From: Bacteroidetes bacterium SW_11_45_7
GTDB taxonomy: Bacteria; Bacteroidota; Bacteroidia; Chitinophagales; SW-11-45-7
DNA: 5,128 nt
Assembly (NCBI GenBank): GCA_003022985.1
Contig: PXTV01000037.1
Location: 1 to 5,128, forward strand
Direction of reading: 5' to 3'
Shown: positions 1-4,515 of the stretch, piece after piece
Position numbering within the stretch: position 1 is the first letter of the stretch
Layout of the letters: each line of letters opens with the position of its first letter
Translations under genes and position numbers: made by a program
The notes under the pieces: model-generated
Database searches by the model: none
What the model was told of the DNA's origin: nothing
Seen by the model: the letters and a program-made list of their open reading frames with translations, nothing else

Positions 1-459
1 GCCAATGCGGAAGCCCTCGGGGTTGTAGCCATAAGCGCCAAACGGTGAGGCGCCCTTCGTGCCGATCCACTTGTTGCCGCCTTCGTGGCGGTCGGTTTGC
101 TCGTTCATCAACTCCCGGAAGCGCTCCATCAACTTGTCGATGCCACCCATCGCCTCGATTGCTTTTTTCTCTTCCTCGCTGAAAAACCGCTCCCCGTTCT
201 GGCGCAGCCAGTCCTCGGGAATGTTCTCGATGTCCGGCTCGGGGATGTACTCCATGCCCTCGAAGTAGTGGCCAAAGAGCTGATCGAACTTATCGAGGTG
301 CTGCTCGTGCTTGATCATCACAGAGCGGCAGAGGTAGTAGAAATTCTCAACGCTGTAAGAGCCTAGCTCCTTGTCGAGCCCTTCCAGGAGCCGTAGGTAT
401 TCCTGCATGGTAACCGGCAGGCCGTGGTTTTTGAGAAGAAGAAAAAAATCGAGGAACAT
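1..459 (-). CDS. VWA domain-containing CoxE-like protein, 5' part only (runs off left edge)
   Basis: An open frame of 153 codons reads from ATG at 459 to the window edge with no stop, so only the N-terminal part is present. The product begins MFLDFFLLLKNHGLPVT and continues through a segment with SVENFYYLCRS (about residues 36-46) and HLDKFDQLFGHYF (about 53-65). An acidic, charged linker follows, then WIGTKGASPFGAYGYNPEG near the cut end. This matches my recollection of the N-terminal region of the bacterial VWA/CoxE family, whose von Willebrand A domain with its MIDAS metal site lies further downstream, outside the window. Family members usually sit near a MoxR-type AAA ATPase and are thought to act with it as a cytoplasmic chaperone-like pair; that partner is not visible here. 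No clear Shine-Dalgarno site precedes the ATG. Base composition and codon use are GC-richer than in the centre of the window, consistent with a resident host gene. Confidence 0.82.
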   Translation of the reverse strand, partial: MFLDFFLLLKNHGLPVTMQEYLRLLEGLDKELGSYSVENFYYLCRSVMIKHEQHLDKFDQLFGHYFEGMEYIPEPDIENIPEDWLRQNGERFFSEEEKKAIEAMGGIDKLMERFRELMNEQTDRHEGGNKWIGTKGASPFGAYGYNPEGFRIG

Positions 460-463
460 GAAG

Positions 464-491
464 GTTAGTTGTTAGCCGTTAGTAGTTAGGT
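464..491. repeat. Four tandem heptamers GTTAGNN (CTAACNN on the minus strand)
   Basis: The plus strand reads GTTAGTT, GTTAGCC, GTTAGTA, GTTAGGT in a strict 7-base register, followed by a degenerate fifth unit. The array fills much of the 66-base gap between the DUF2442 gene and the VWA gene and ends four bases before the VWA start codon, so it lies in the 5' untranslated region of that gene. It resembles the short tandem heptamer repeats found between genes in several bacteria. Any role, such as variable spacing of the ribosome site or a protein-binding site, is speculation. Confidence 0.7.
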
Positions 492-517
492 TTAGTTCAA
501 GTTTACAAAAAAGGTGG

Positions 518-531
518 GAAATGGTTTAAGC
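518..531. repeat. 14-bp direct repeat, copy 1, over the DUF2442 stop codon
   Basis: GAAATGGTTTAAGC occurs here and again at 803-816. In both places it covers the TAA stop and final Ala codon of a minus-strand gene (GCT TAA followed by ACCATTTC). By a simple chance estimate, a 14-base match in a window of this size is unlikely but not excluded. Confidence 0.6.
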
Positions 532-777
532 AACGTCCTTCTCACCGGAGCTTTCCAGTTGCTTCAGGTATTCCGGGCAAAAGTCGTAACCGTTGTACCA
601 GGCGATGCCGCCACCGGGCTCTGTGTCAACTTTCTTGAAATTCTCATCGTCCAGCAACTCCTTGGTAAAGCCCTTGCCCAAGAACGGCCGAGAGTTGATG
701 ACTTTTTCCGTGCGATCACTGAACTTGAGCCAGATGTGATAATCGTTTAAATCTTTGATTTCGATGACTTGCTTCAT
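526..777 (-). CDS. DUF2442 domain-containing protein
   Basis: This 83-residue protein starts MKQVIEIKDLNDYHIWLKF. Its pattern is typical of DUF2442: a short beta-strand opening, an LGKGFTKELLDDENFKKV block at about residues 33-50, then a GGGIAWYNGYDFCPEYL block at about 55-71. Length is close to the usual ~80 residues. The molecular function of DUF2442 is not established. Members often sit next to small toxin-antitoxin-like genes, and here the gene lies 33 bases downstream of an MNT/HEPN pair on the same strand, so it is probably co-transcribed with them. The common partner DUF4160 is not seen nearby. The start ATG at 777 has no strong ribosome site; the upstream bases are A-rich. A decayed copy of the C-terminal end of a second DUF2442 gene is present at 1539-1612, suggesting an ancestral duplication. 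Confidence 0.8.
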   Translation of the reverse strand: MKQVIEIKDLNDYHIWLKFSDRTEKVINSRPFLGKGFTKELLDDENFKKVDTEPGGGIAWYNGYDFCPEYLKQLESSGEKDVA

Positions 778-802
778 GTTGCTTTTTGTTGAATACCCGA
801 TC

Positions 803-816
803 GAAATGGTTTAAGC
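803..816. repeat. 14-bp direct repeat, copy 2, over the MNT stop codon
   Basis: Identical to 518-531. The TAA of the nucleotidyltransferase gene occupies 811-813. A weaker third echo (TTTAAGCC, 8 bases) marks the end of the decayed DUF2442 copy at 1539. Three related gene ends sharing this sequence would fit duplication or recombination in this locus. Confidence 0.6.
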
Positions 817-1131
817 CAATGGAATTTCGATACCGGTTTCCCGGATGTGCTGCCAAAAGGGATTGCCATTATTGACTACCTCGGGGAAAAACGTTTTGGG
901 CTGGATTTTGTAGAAGTTCTTTAGCTCTTTTACAAAAAGCGGTACGTCAACATGTTCCACACCTTGAAATTCATCTGCCACCAATGACACATCGATGTCC
1001 GAATACTCGTCTGCTTTGTCGTTGACATAGGAGCCATACAAATACACCTTTCTCAGATGAAGGGTTTCGTTTTGCTGCAGTTCATTAATGAAGTCCTTTA
1101 CGTATTGGATGGCAGTTGCTCGAGAAGCCAT
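811..1131 (-). CDS. Minimal nucleotidyltransferase (MNT) domain protein, probable antitoxin of a HEPN/MNT pair
   Basis: This 106-residue protein carries the polymerase-beta-superfamily signature GS-x10-D-x-D: G33, S34, D45 and D47 in YGSYVNDKADEYSDIDVSL. Its C-terminal half (FFPEVVNNGNPFWQHIRETGIEI, about 81-103) matches the family's recurring NPF...I..TGI block. In characterised HEPN/MNT systems the MNT protein neutralises the HEPN toxin by adding AMP units to it. The gene overlaps the upstream HEPN gene by 34 bases, which implies translational coupling, and ATG at 1131 is the natural start. One oddity: where I recall homologues having Ile-Glu-Pro, here there is Ile-Gln-Pro (residues 76-78, IQP). 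If that Glu is the third metal-binding carboxylate, catalysis could be weakened. Family assignment is firm; the antitoxin role is inferred from context. Confidence 0.85.
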   Translation of the reverse strand: MASRATAIQYVKDFINELQQNETLHLRKVYLYGSYVNDKADEYSDIDVSLVADEFQGVEHVDVPLFVKELKNFYKIQPKTFFPEVVNNGNPFWQHIRETGIEIPLA

Positions 1132-1442
1132 AGTCGATAATGGTTGATTCTATTTAATAATTGTCGGTTAGAGTCTTGATCAGTTGTCTTGAAGAAGTGA
1201 CGGGAATAATCCGGATATCTGCTTTCAAGCTGAAAAGTATTGATGATGAGGAAATCTTCTTCTTGTTCATTGGACAATTCCACATTTGTGTTTTTCAACA
1301 GCCACAATAAATTATGGGTTTGTGTTGGAAAGTTTGACTGATTTTCAGCCACCCATAATGCTTTGCATACCTTTTCAAGAACCGAATGCCCAAAAAACAA
1401 AGAATATAGATATTTGCCGGATTGAAAGAGCGAGTTCGCCAC
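1098..1442 (-). CDS. HEPN domain protein, N-terminally truncated (probable toxin partner of the MNT gene)
   Basis: This frame encodes 114 residues from a GTG start at 1442. It shows the HEPN pattern: LFQSGKYLYSLFFGHSVLEKVCKALWV (residues 5-31), a THNLLWLLK helix (42-50) and the LESRYPDY block (72-79), ending in an amphipathic helix. HEPN proteins are all-alpha; many are RNases in toxin-antitoxin or defence systems, but this subfamily lacks the RX4HXY motif of the well-studied HepT toxins. The frame stays family-like upstream of the GTG (LESANHDWD, directly before Val/Met1) until a TGA at 1470-1472, so the native first helix is cut. The GTG has no good ribosome site. The gene may therefore be a recently inactivated toxin, or may be translated as a shortened protein. 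It sits upstream of MNT in the usual order with a 34-base overlap. Confidence 0.72.
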   Translation of the reverse strand: MANSLFQSGKYLYSLFFGHSVLEKVCKALWVAENQSNFPTQTHNLLWLLKNTNVELSNEQEEDFLIINTFQLESRYPDYSRHFFKTTDQDSNRQLLNRINHYRLWLLEQLPSNT

Positions 1443-1493
1443 ATCCCAATCGTGATTGGCTGACTCAAGTCAATATTGGACATAGTCATTTTT
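1443..1493 (-). other. Ancestral 5' coding end of the HEPN gene, interrupted by TGA
   Basis: Read in the HEPN frame, these bases give KNDYVQY-stop-LESANHDWD and join directly to the annotated HEPN product. Homologues I recall begin with a short polar stretch, then YW...A..D...A..LF..GKY, so the TGA at 1470-1472 occupies the place of the conserved Trp (TGG to TGA is one base change). No in-frame ATG remains; a TAA lies at 1494-1496. The ATG at 1489 opens a different frame whose product does not resemble HEPN. Confidence 0.6.
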
Positions 1494-1538
1494 TTATACA
1501 GAAAAGGTAATAAAAATGTGAGTTTAGAGCTTACATAT

Positions 1539-1612
1539 TTTAAGCCAGATTCTTTTCAACATGTACTTTCAAGTTGCTTGAAGTATGCCAGGCAAAACTA
1601 AGACCCATTATA
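1539..1612 (-). pseudogene. Decayed C-terminal remnant of a second DUF2442 gene
   Basis: Compared with the intact DUF2442 gene, bases 1572-1614 match 557-599 at 31 of 43 positions by my count, and the similarity continues more weakly, with one indel, to the TTTAAGC at each gene end. The translation in the matching frame is YNGS-stop-FCLAYFKQLEST followed by C-stop-KESG, against YNGYDFCPEYLKQLESSGEK in the intact protein. Two in-frame stops (TAG at 1598-1600, TGA at 1556-1558) and the lack of any N-terminal part show it is non-functional. It ends abruptly on its 5' side at about 1613, where unrelated sequence begins, marking a recombination junction. Confidence 0.75.
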
Positions 1613-1613
1613 C

Positions 1614-1682
1614 TTAATTGTTGAGTTTGGCAAGACTGTCGGTGAAGATGTGGGCGATGCGGGAATGGATATCGAAAGCCAT
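1614..1682 (-). other. Orphan 22-codon reading frame directly after the 146-residue gene
   Basis: The stop codon of the upstream gene (TAA, 1683-1685) is followed without a gap by ATG at 1680-1682, opening a frame that encodes MAFDIHSRIAHIFTDSLAKL plus two Asn before TAA at 1614-1616. Its codons are GC-rich (CGC ATC GCC CAC ATC TTC ACC GAC), unlike the neighbouring AT-rich module. I do not recognise it. It could be a fragment of a broken host gene left at the junction, or a small coupled peptide; I favour the fragment. Confidence 0.25.
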
Positions 1683-2123
1683 TTAAGGCAAAGTTCTATG
1701 ATTTTTTGGAGGTCCTATACCCGCTTCTTGTGCTAATCGAAATTGGTGTTTTGTAGAAATATTTACTCCATTGGTGGCTACCCATCTAAAAGGATCATTT
1801 TCTGCTTGAAGGGCTTTAATATCCGGATTATCTTTTAACCACTGATATAACCATTTTGCTTTCTTTATTACCTCATCTACATTTTTTGAATCAGCCGGGT
1901 GTACTTCAATAAAATAAGCCTCTTCATTGTAGCCTACCATATAATCCCATCTCCCTTCCCCGTGTTCCGGTTCTGGTAGGCATGTTTCGAGGTTGACACT
2001 ACCATTTACATTCCTTGGGTGCTGTGGTTTTACCTTATTGGAATAACTACGTAAAGCTTTTAGGCCTTTTTGATAGCAATGAGCGGTTTGCTGATTGGCT
2101 TCAATAGTTGCTTTAAATGCCAT
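1683..2123 (-). CDS. Uncharacterised 146-residue protein, possible nuclease-like partner of the ATPase
   Basis: I cannot assign a named family. The protein has an N-terminal helical part with KGLKALRSYSNKV (residues 19-31), a conserved-looking core RWDYMVGYNEEAYFIEVHPA (58-77), a charged helix with two Trp (87-97), and a C-terminal segment with FRWVATNGVNI (112-122). The core holds Asp60, then Glu73-Val-His75 on a predicted beta-strand after a turn. This D-x12-E-x-H spacing is compatible with a divergent PD-(D/E)xK nuclease fold in which the usual Lys is His, but that is inference. The gene starts inside the end of the ATPase gene (11-base overlap), so the two are surely co-translated. I recall similar small proteins beside this ATPase type in other genomes, which suggests a stable two-gene module. 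No signal peptide or membrane segment is seen, so it should be cytoplasmic. Confidence 0.65.
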   Translation of the reverse strand: MAFKATIEANQQTAHCYQKGLKALRSYSNKVKPQHPRNVNGSVNLETCLPEPEHGEGRWDYMVGYNEEAYFIEVHPADSKNVDEVIKKAKWLYQWLKDNPDIKALQAENDPFRWVATNGVNISTKHQFRLAQEAGIGPPKNHRTLP

Positions 2124-3267
2124 TTTTTGCTACCAAGTTTGAAATGATTTCAGATGCACGGGTTCCAAAGGAGGTAAGACCACCCCAATCAGCAATATTG
2201 TCGTCATCAGTACCCGGATCCAATGAGGAAATATCTTGCGTAAAAACCCCTTCCGGTTTTCTATTGAAATAATAAGATTTGAAATTTTTGTGCTGTAGGA
2301 TATTGGCAAAGATTTCATTTAATTCTTTATCATTATACTTATTCATTTCAAAAAGCGTTTGTAGATTGTCAGGGCTTGCTTTCAATTCCTGCATGGTGCG
2401 GACTGCCCAGCTTAACTCGAGTATAACAGGAGAGTGAGTTGAAACAATAACCTTGTATCCTTTAGTAACAAGATATAAAAGGAAAGCAAGGAGGGCTTGA
2501 ATGGCCTTAGGATGAAGCCCCATTTCAGGCTCTTCGATTACTACATAATCTCCATCAGGGCTTTTTTTAAACATTAAAATTGATTCCAGGTAATAGATAC
2601 CTAACAAAAGTGGTCCAAATTCTTTTTGACCTGAGGACCAAGCCATATAAGGAAATAAGTTATTTTGAAATTTTAACATGATACGATTTCTTGGACTCTC
2701 CTTATCTAGTTCGATTTTGGCGTTTACAAAGATTTCTTCATAAATCTTATCCTGAAAAGGCTTTTTGATATTGTCAAGAGCAGTGAGTAATTCAATATTT
2801 CTACTACCAAGAAAATCCAACATTTTCCTCAAATGCTCACTAAAACGCTTTAACACGTAAGGATCACGCATTTCATAACTTTCAAAAGGTTTAGGCCAAC
2901 CATTCGGGATAGATAAAACTCTTTGAGCTGGTATATAAAATAACTTTTCCTTCTGTTCAACTCCTACATAATTAATTTTATTAAATTCAAATTCTTCATC
3001 GCTCAAAAACAATTTCGTGTTATTATTAAAAACACTTGACATTCCCTCGCCTAAGTAAAGTTCCAGGAATTCTCCAATGTCATTATTCCACTGGAACCCA
3101 TGTTTTATCATTAAGCTTTTAATTCCAGATCTATCTTCAGCCAGCTTCATCATCTGAAGCAAAATGCTTTTACCACTGGCCTGAGGTCCGACAAATACCG
3201 TAAAATCCCCCAACTCAATGTCGGCTTCTTTGATTTGGCCAAGATTGTATGCTTTAATGTTTGTCAT
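2113..3267 (-). CDS. AAA family ATPase (OLD/RecF/ABC-like, AAA_15/AAA_21 type)
   Basis: This 384-residue ATPase has all core nucleotide-binding motifs: Walker A GPQASGKS (27-34), an ABC-signature-like WSSGQKE (210-216), Walker B YVVIEEPE with catalytic-type Glu245/Glu246 (241-248), GLHPKAI (250-256) and the switch His in STHSP (276-280, His278). Between Walker A and the signature lies a ~175-residue insertion with YIPAQRVLSIPNGWPKPF (111-128). The C-terminal end carries DISSLDPG and WGGLTSFGTR (345-370). No TOPRIM domain follows, unlike full OLD nucleases. I chose ATG at 3267 over TTG at 3273 because AAAGGA lies six bases before the ATG. Such ATPases sense or remodel DNA or protein complexes and commonly serve as the motor or sensor of anti-phage systems. 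It overlaps the downstream 146-residue gene by 11 bases, implying one operon. The gene is markedly AT-rich compared with its flanks, suggesting horizontal acquisition. Confidence 0.88.
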   Translation of the reverse strand: MTNIKAYNLGQIKEADIELGDFTVFVGPQASGKSILLQMMKLAEDRSGIKSLMIKHGFQWNNDIGEFLELYLGEGMSSVFNNNTKLFLSDEEFEFNKINYVGVEQKEKLFYIPAQRVLSIPNGWPKPFESYEMRDPYVLKRFSEHLRKMLDFLGSRNIELLTALDNIKKPFQDKIYEEIFVNAKIELDKESPRNRIMLKFQNNLFPYMAWSSGQKEFGPLLLGIYYLESILMFKKSPDGDYVVIEEPEMGLHPKAIQALLAFLLYLVTKGYKVIVSTHSPVILELSWAVRTMQELKASPDNLQTLFEMNKYNDKELNEIFANILQHKNFKSYYFNRKPEGVFTQDISSLDPGTDDDNIADWGGLTSFGTRASEIISNLVAKNGI

Positions 3268-3273
3268 TTGCAA

Positions 3274-3279
3274 TCCTTT
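3274..3279 (-). promoter_or_regulatory. Ribosome binding site AAAGGA for the ATPase gene
   Basis: AAAGGA on the minus strand lies six bases upstream of ATG 3267 and directly abuts the alternative TTG at 3273, so it decides in favour of the ATG. It is the clearest Shine-Dalgarno-like site in the window. Confidence 0.6.
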
Positions 3280-3291
3280 ATAGGGAAATTG

Positions 3292-3526
3292 TCACTTTTT
3301 CGTGTAGTATTTATCAAATTCTTCCAGTATCTGAGTACTATAAAACTTTTGAGTTTGGCTTTTAGGATTATTCCAATCCAAGTACCGTACATTACAAAAT
3401 CGCTTATATCGTTCCAATTGGTTTTTCAAGTTCCAAAAGTTCCTATTCTATATCAGCTAATTTACCAAATAAAAACAAAATATCATTTTTTGGAAACAGC
3501 CTGTTTGATCGTATAACAATGTTGCG
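3292..3526 (-). pseudogene. Frameshifted coding remnant upstream of the ATPase gene, unrecognised
   Basis: Two adjacent open stretches on the minus strand look like one broken gene. The 3' part (3292-3447, ending in TGA at 3292-3294) encodes 51 residues including QLERYKRFCNVRYLDWNNP and FYSTQILEEFDKYYTKK. No ATG begins it; a TAG lies at 3448-3450. The 5' part, in another frame (3446-3526), encodes NRLFPKNDILFLFGKLADIE and runs into TAG at 3443-3445. A loss of about two bases near 3445-3450 would join them. The amino-acid composition (Tyr, Trp, Lys, Glu rich, few Ser/Leu runs) looks protein-like rather than random. The remnant ends 24 bases before the ATPase start on the same strand, so it could be a lost third gene of the module or an unrelated upstream gene. 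I do not recognise its family. Confidence 0.4.
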
Positions 3527-3759
3527 TTAACCCTTAGTAAGGATTCCAGGTGGAACTAGGACCTTCCAAATAGAAAATTTGGATGAAACTACTAAAATTG
3601 AGATAGCTTGAACGCTGTCATTTCTGGAAAAAGGGTGCTTTTCAATGTGTGAGAGGCTTTTCTAGCACTATAAGCCTACTAACTGCTAAAATGAAAGAAT
3701 TACATCAGCAATGCAGTTGCATCAGATTACAAATAATAACTTGTTGGGCAATTGAAGAT
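3527..3759. other. AT-rich intergenic stretch, no gene seen
   Basis: Both strands are broken by stops and no reading frame with a plausible start resembles a protein. No tRNA-like fold or strong GC-rich hairpin with a T-run was found. Small AT-rich inverted repeats exist (TCCAAA/TTTGGA around 3564-3582; ATTGAA-GA-TTCAAT at 3751-3764 over the peroxidase stop), but they are weak. This stretch probably contains the right-hand edge of the accessory module, since the GC-richer host gene begins right after it, and it could hold the promoter for the ATPase operon. I found no canonical Bacteroidota TAnnTTTG element there. Confidence 0.4.
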
Positions 3760-4251
3760 TCAATCCTGCCCCACAGCCGTCAGCATGGCTTGAATGTCAG
3801 GTTCGATTTGCTCGGGCTTGGTGATGGGCGCATAGCGCTTATGTGGTTCGCCATCGGGTGAGATGAGGAATTTGGTGAAGTTCCACTTGATCTTCTTGCC
3901 GAACGTCCCTCCCAACCTGTCTTTCAAAAATTGAAAAACGGGATGCGTATTCGGTCCGTTGACGTCCACTTTCTTGGTGAGCTGAAACGACACGCCATGA
4001 TTGAGCTGACAGGTTTCTTTCATCTGGTCATTGCTCACGGGTTCCTGGCCCAGGAATTGGTCACACGGAAAGCCCAAAACAACCAGCCCTTTTGGTCCGT
4101 ACGTTTGGTGCAGCTTCTCCAACCCCTGGAATTGGGGCGCAAAGCCACATTCGGTTGCCGTGTTCACGATCAATACTGCTTTGCCTTGAAATTTGGCCAT
4201 GTTGATCAGTTGGCCCGATGGTGTTTCCGCCTGGAGATCGTAAAAGCTCAT
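3760..4251 (-). CDS. Glutathione peroxidase family protein (thiol peroxidase)
   Basis: This 163-residue protein is full length for a bacterial glutathione peroxidase. The peroxidatic Cys35 sits in NTATECGFAPQ (30-40), the second signature is GFPCDQFLGQEP (60-71) with the tetrad Gln69, and Trp123-Asn124 in KWNFTKFLI complete the Cys-Gln-Trp-Asn tetrad. Cys81, in the block ETCQLNHGVSF, is in the position of the resolving Cys of thioredoxin-dependent members, so the enzyme probably reduces hydrogen peroxide and organic hydroperoxides with thioredoxin rather than glutathione. The family's usual FPCNQF reads FPCDQF here. There is no signal peptide, so a cytoplasmic location is expected. It is a single gene, transcribed away from the divergent FAH-family gene, and its GC-richer composition marks it as resident host sequence. 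ATG at 4251 gives the standard N-terminus (SFYDLQAETPSG). Confidence 0.95.
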   Translation of the reverse strand: MSFYDLQAETPSGQLINMAKFQGKAVLIVNTATECGFAPQFQGLEKLHQTYGPKGLVVLGFPCDQFLGQEPVSNDQMKETCQLNHGVSFQLTKKVDVNGPNTHPVFQFLKDRLGGTFGKKIKWNFTKFLISPDGEPHKRYAPITKPEQIEPDIQAMLTAVGQD

Positions 4252-4515
4252 AGGTTTTCTTATTTGTTAGCAATGTCAACAATGAATAGAAGTAATGGTT
4301 GTATCTGCGTGACCTACCGGCACCCCGTAACACCAAAAGCTCCTTGATTCTCTTTTGGCAATGGTTGGTGCGTCCCGTCCTATATAACAGTTCAACTCAT
4401 GAAGAACAAAAAAGTTCCTTCCTTTGCTTTGGCTGTTGGCTTTGCGCTTGAACTACCCGTTGGAGAAGGAATAAATGTCCCACTCTACATCTCAACAGTT
4501 TGATAAATCTACCCT
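4252..4515. other. Divergent intergenic region between the peroxidase and FAH-family genes
   Basis: These 264 bases separate two genes transcribed in opposite directions and must hold both promoters. I found no clear match to the Bacteroidota -7 element TAnnTTTG. A short frame on the plus strand (4399-4503, 34 codons) ends 12 bases before the FAH start, but it has no ribosome site and no recognisable product. No RNA gene, repeat array or strong terminator is visible. Confidence 0.5.

Noticed and set aside
1295..1489. A 64-codon minus-strand frame starting at ATG 1489 over the HEPN gene
   Set aside because: Its product resembles nothing known to me, while the overlapping frame is clearly HEPN; the start lies in a 7-A run and probably reflects the decayed HEPN start region.
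1621..3359. An 11-bp direct repeat TTGAGTTTGGC at 1621-1631 and 3349-3359, close to both ends of the ATPase module
   Set aside because: Several 11-base matches are expected by chance in a 5-kb window, and the copies do not lie at clear boundaries, so I do not call it a target-site duplication.
3235..3516. A 93-codon plus-strand frame rich in Leu, Ile, Phe and Val, looking like a membrane protein
   Set aside because: It lies opposite the ATPase start and the minus-strand remnant; antisense of Lys/Glu/Asn/Gln-rich coding sequence gives this hydrophobic composition. It has no ribosome site and no family-like motif.
3751..3764. Palindrome ATTGAA-GA-TTCAAT over the peroxidase stop codon
   Set aside because: Six AT-rich base pairs, a two-base loop and no following T-run do not make a credible terminator.
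4061..4347. Longer frames on both strands crossing the peroxidase gene and its upstream region (4061-4336 minus, 3931-4347 plus)
   Set aside because: They are shadows of the peroxidase gene, whose frame carries the complete catalytic tetrad.
4399..4503. A 34-codon plus-strand frame upstream of the FAH-family gene
   Set aside because: No ribosome site, no recognisable product, and chance frames of this size are common in intergenic DNA.
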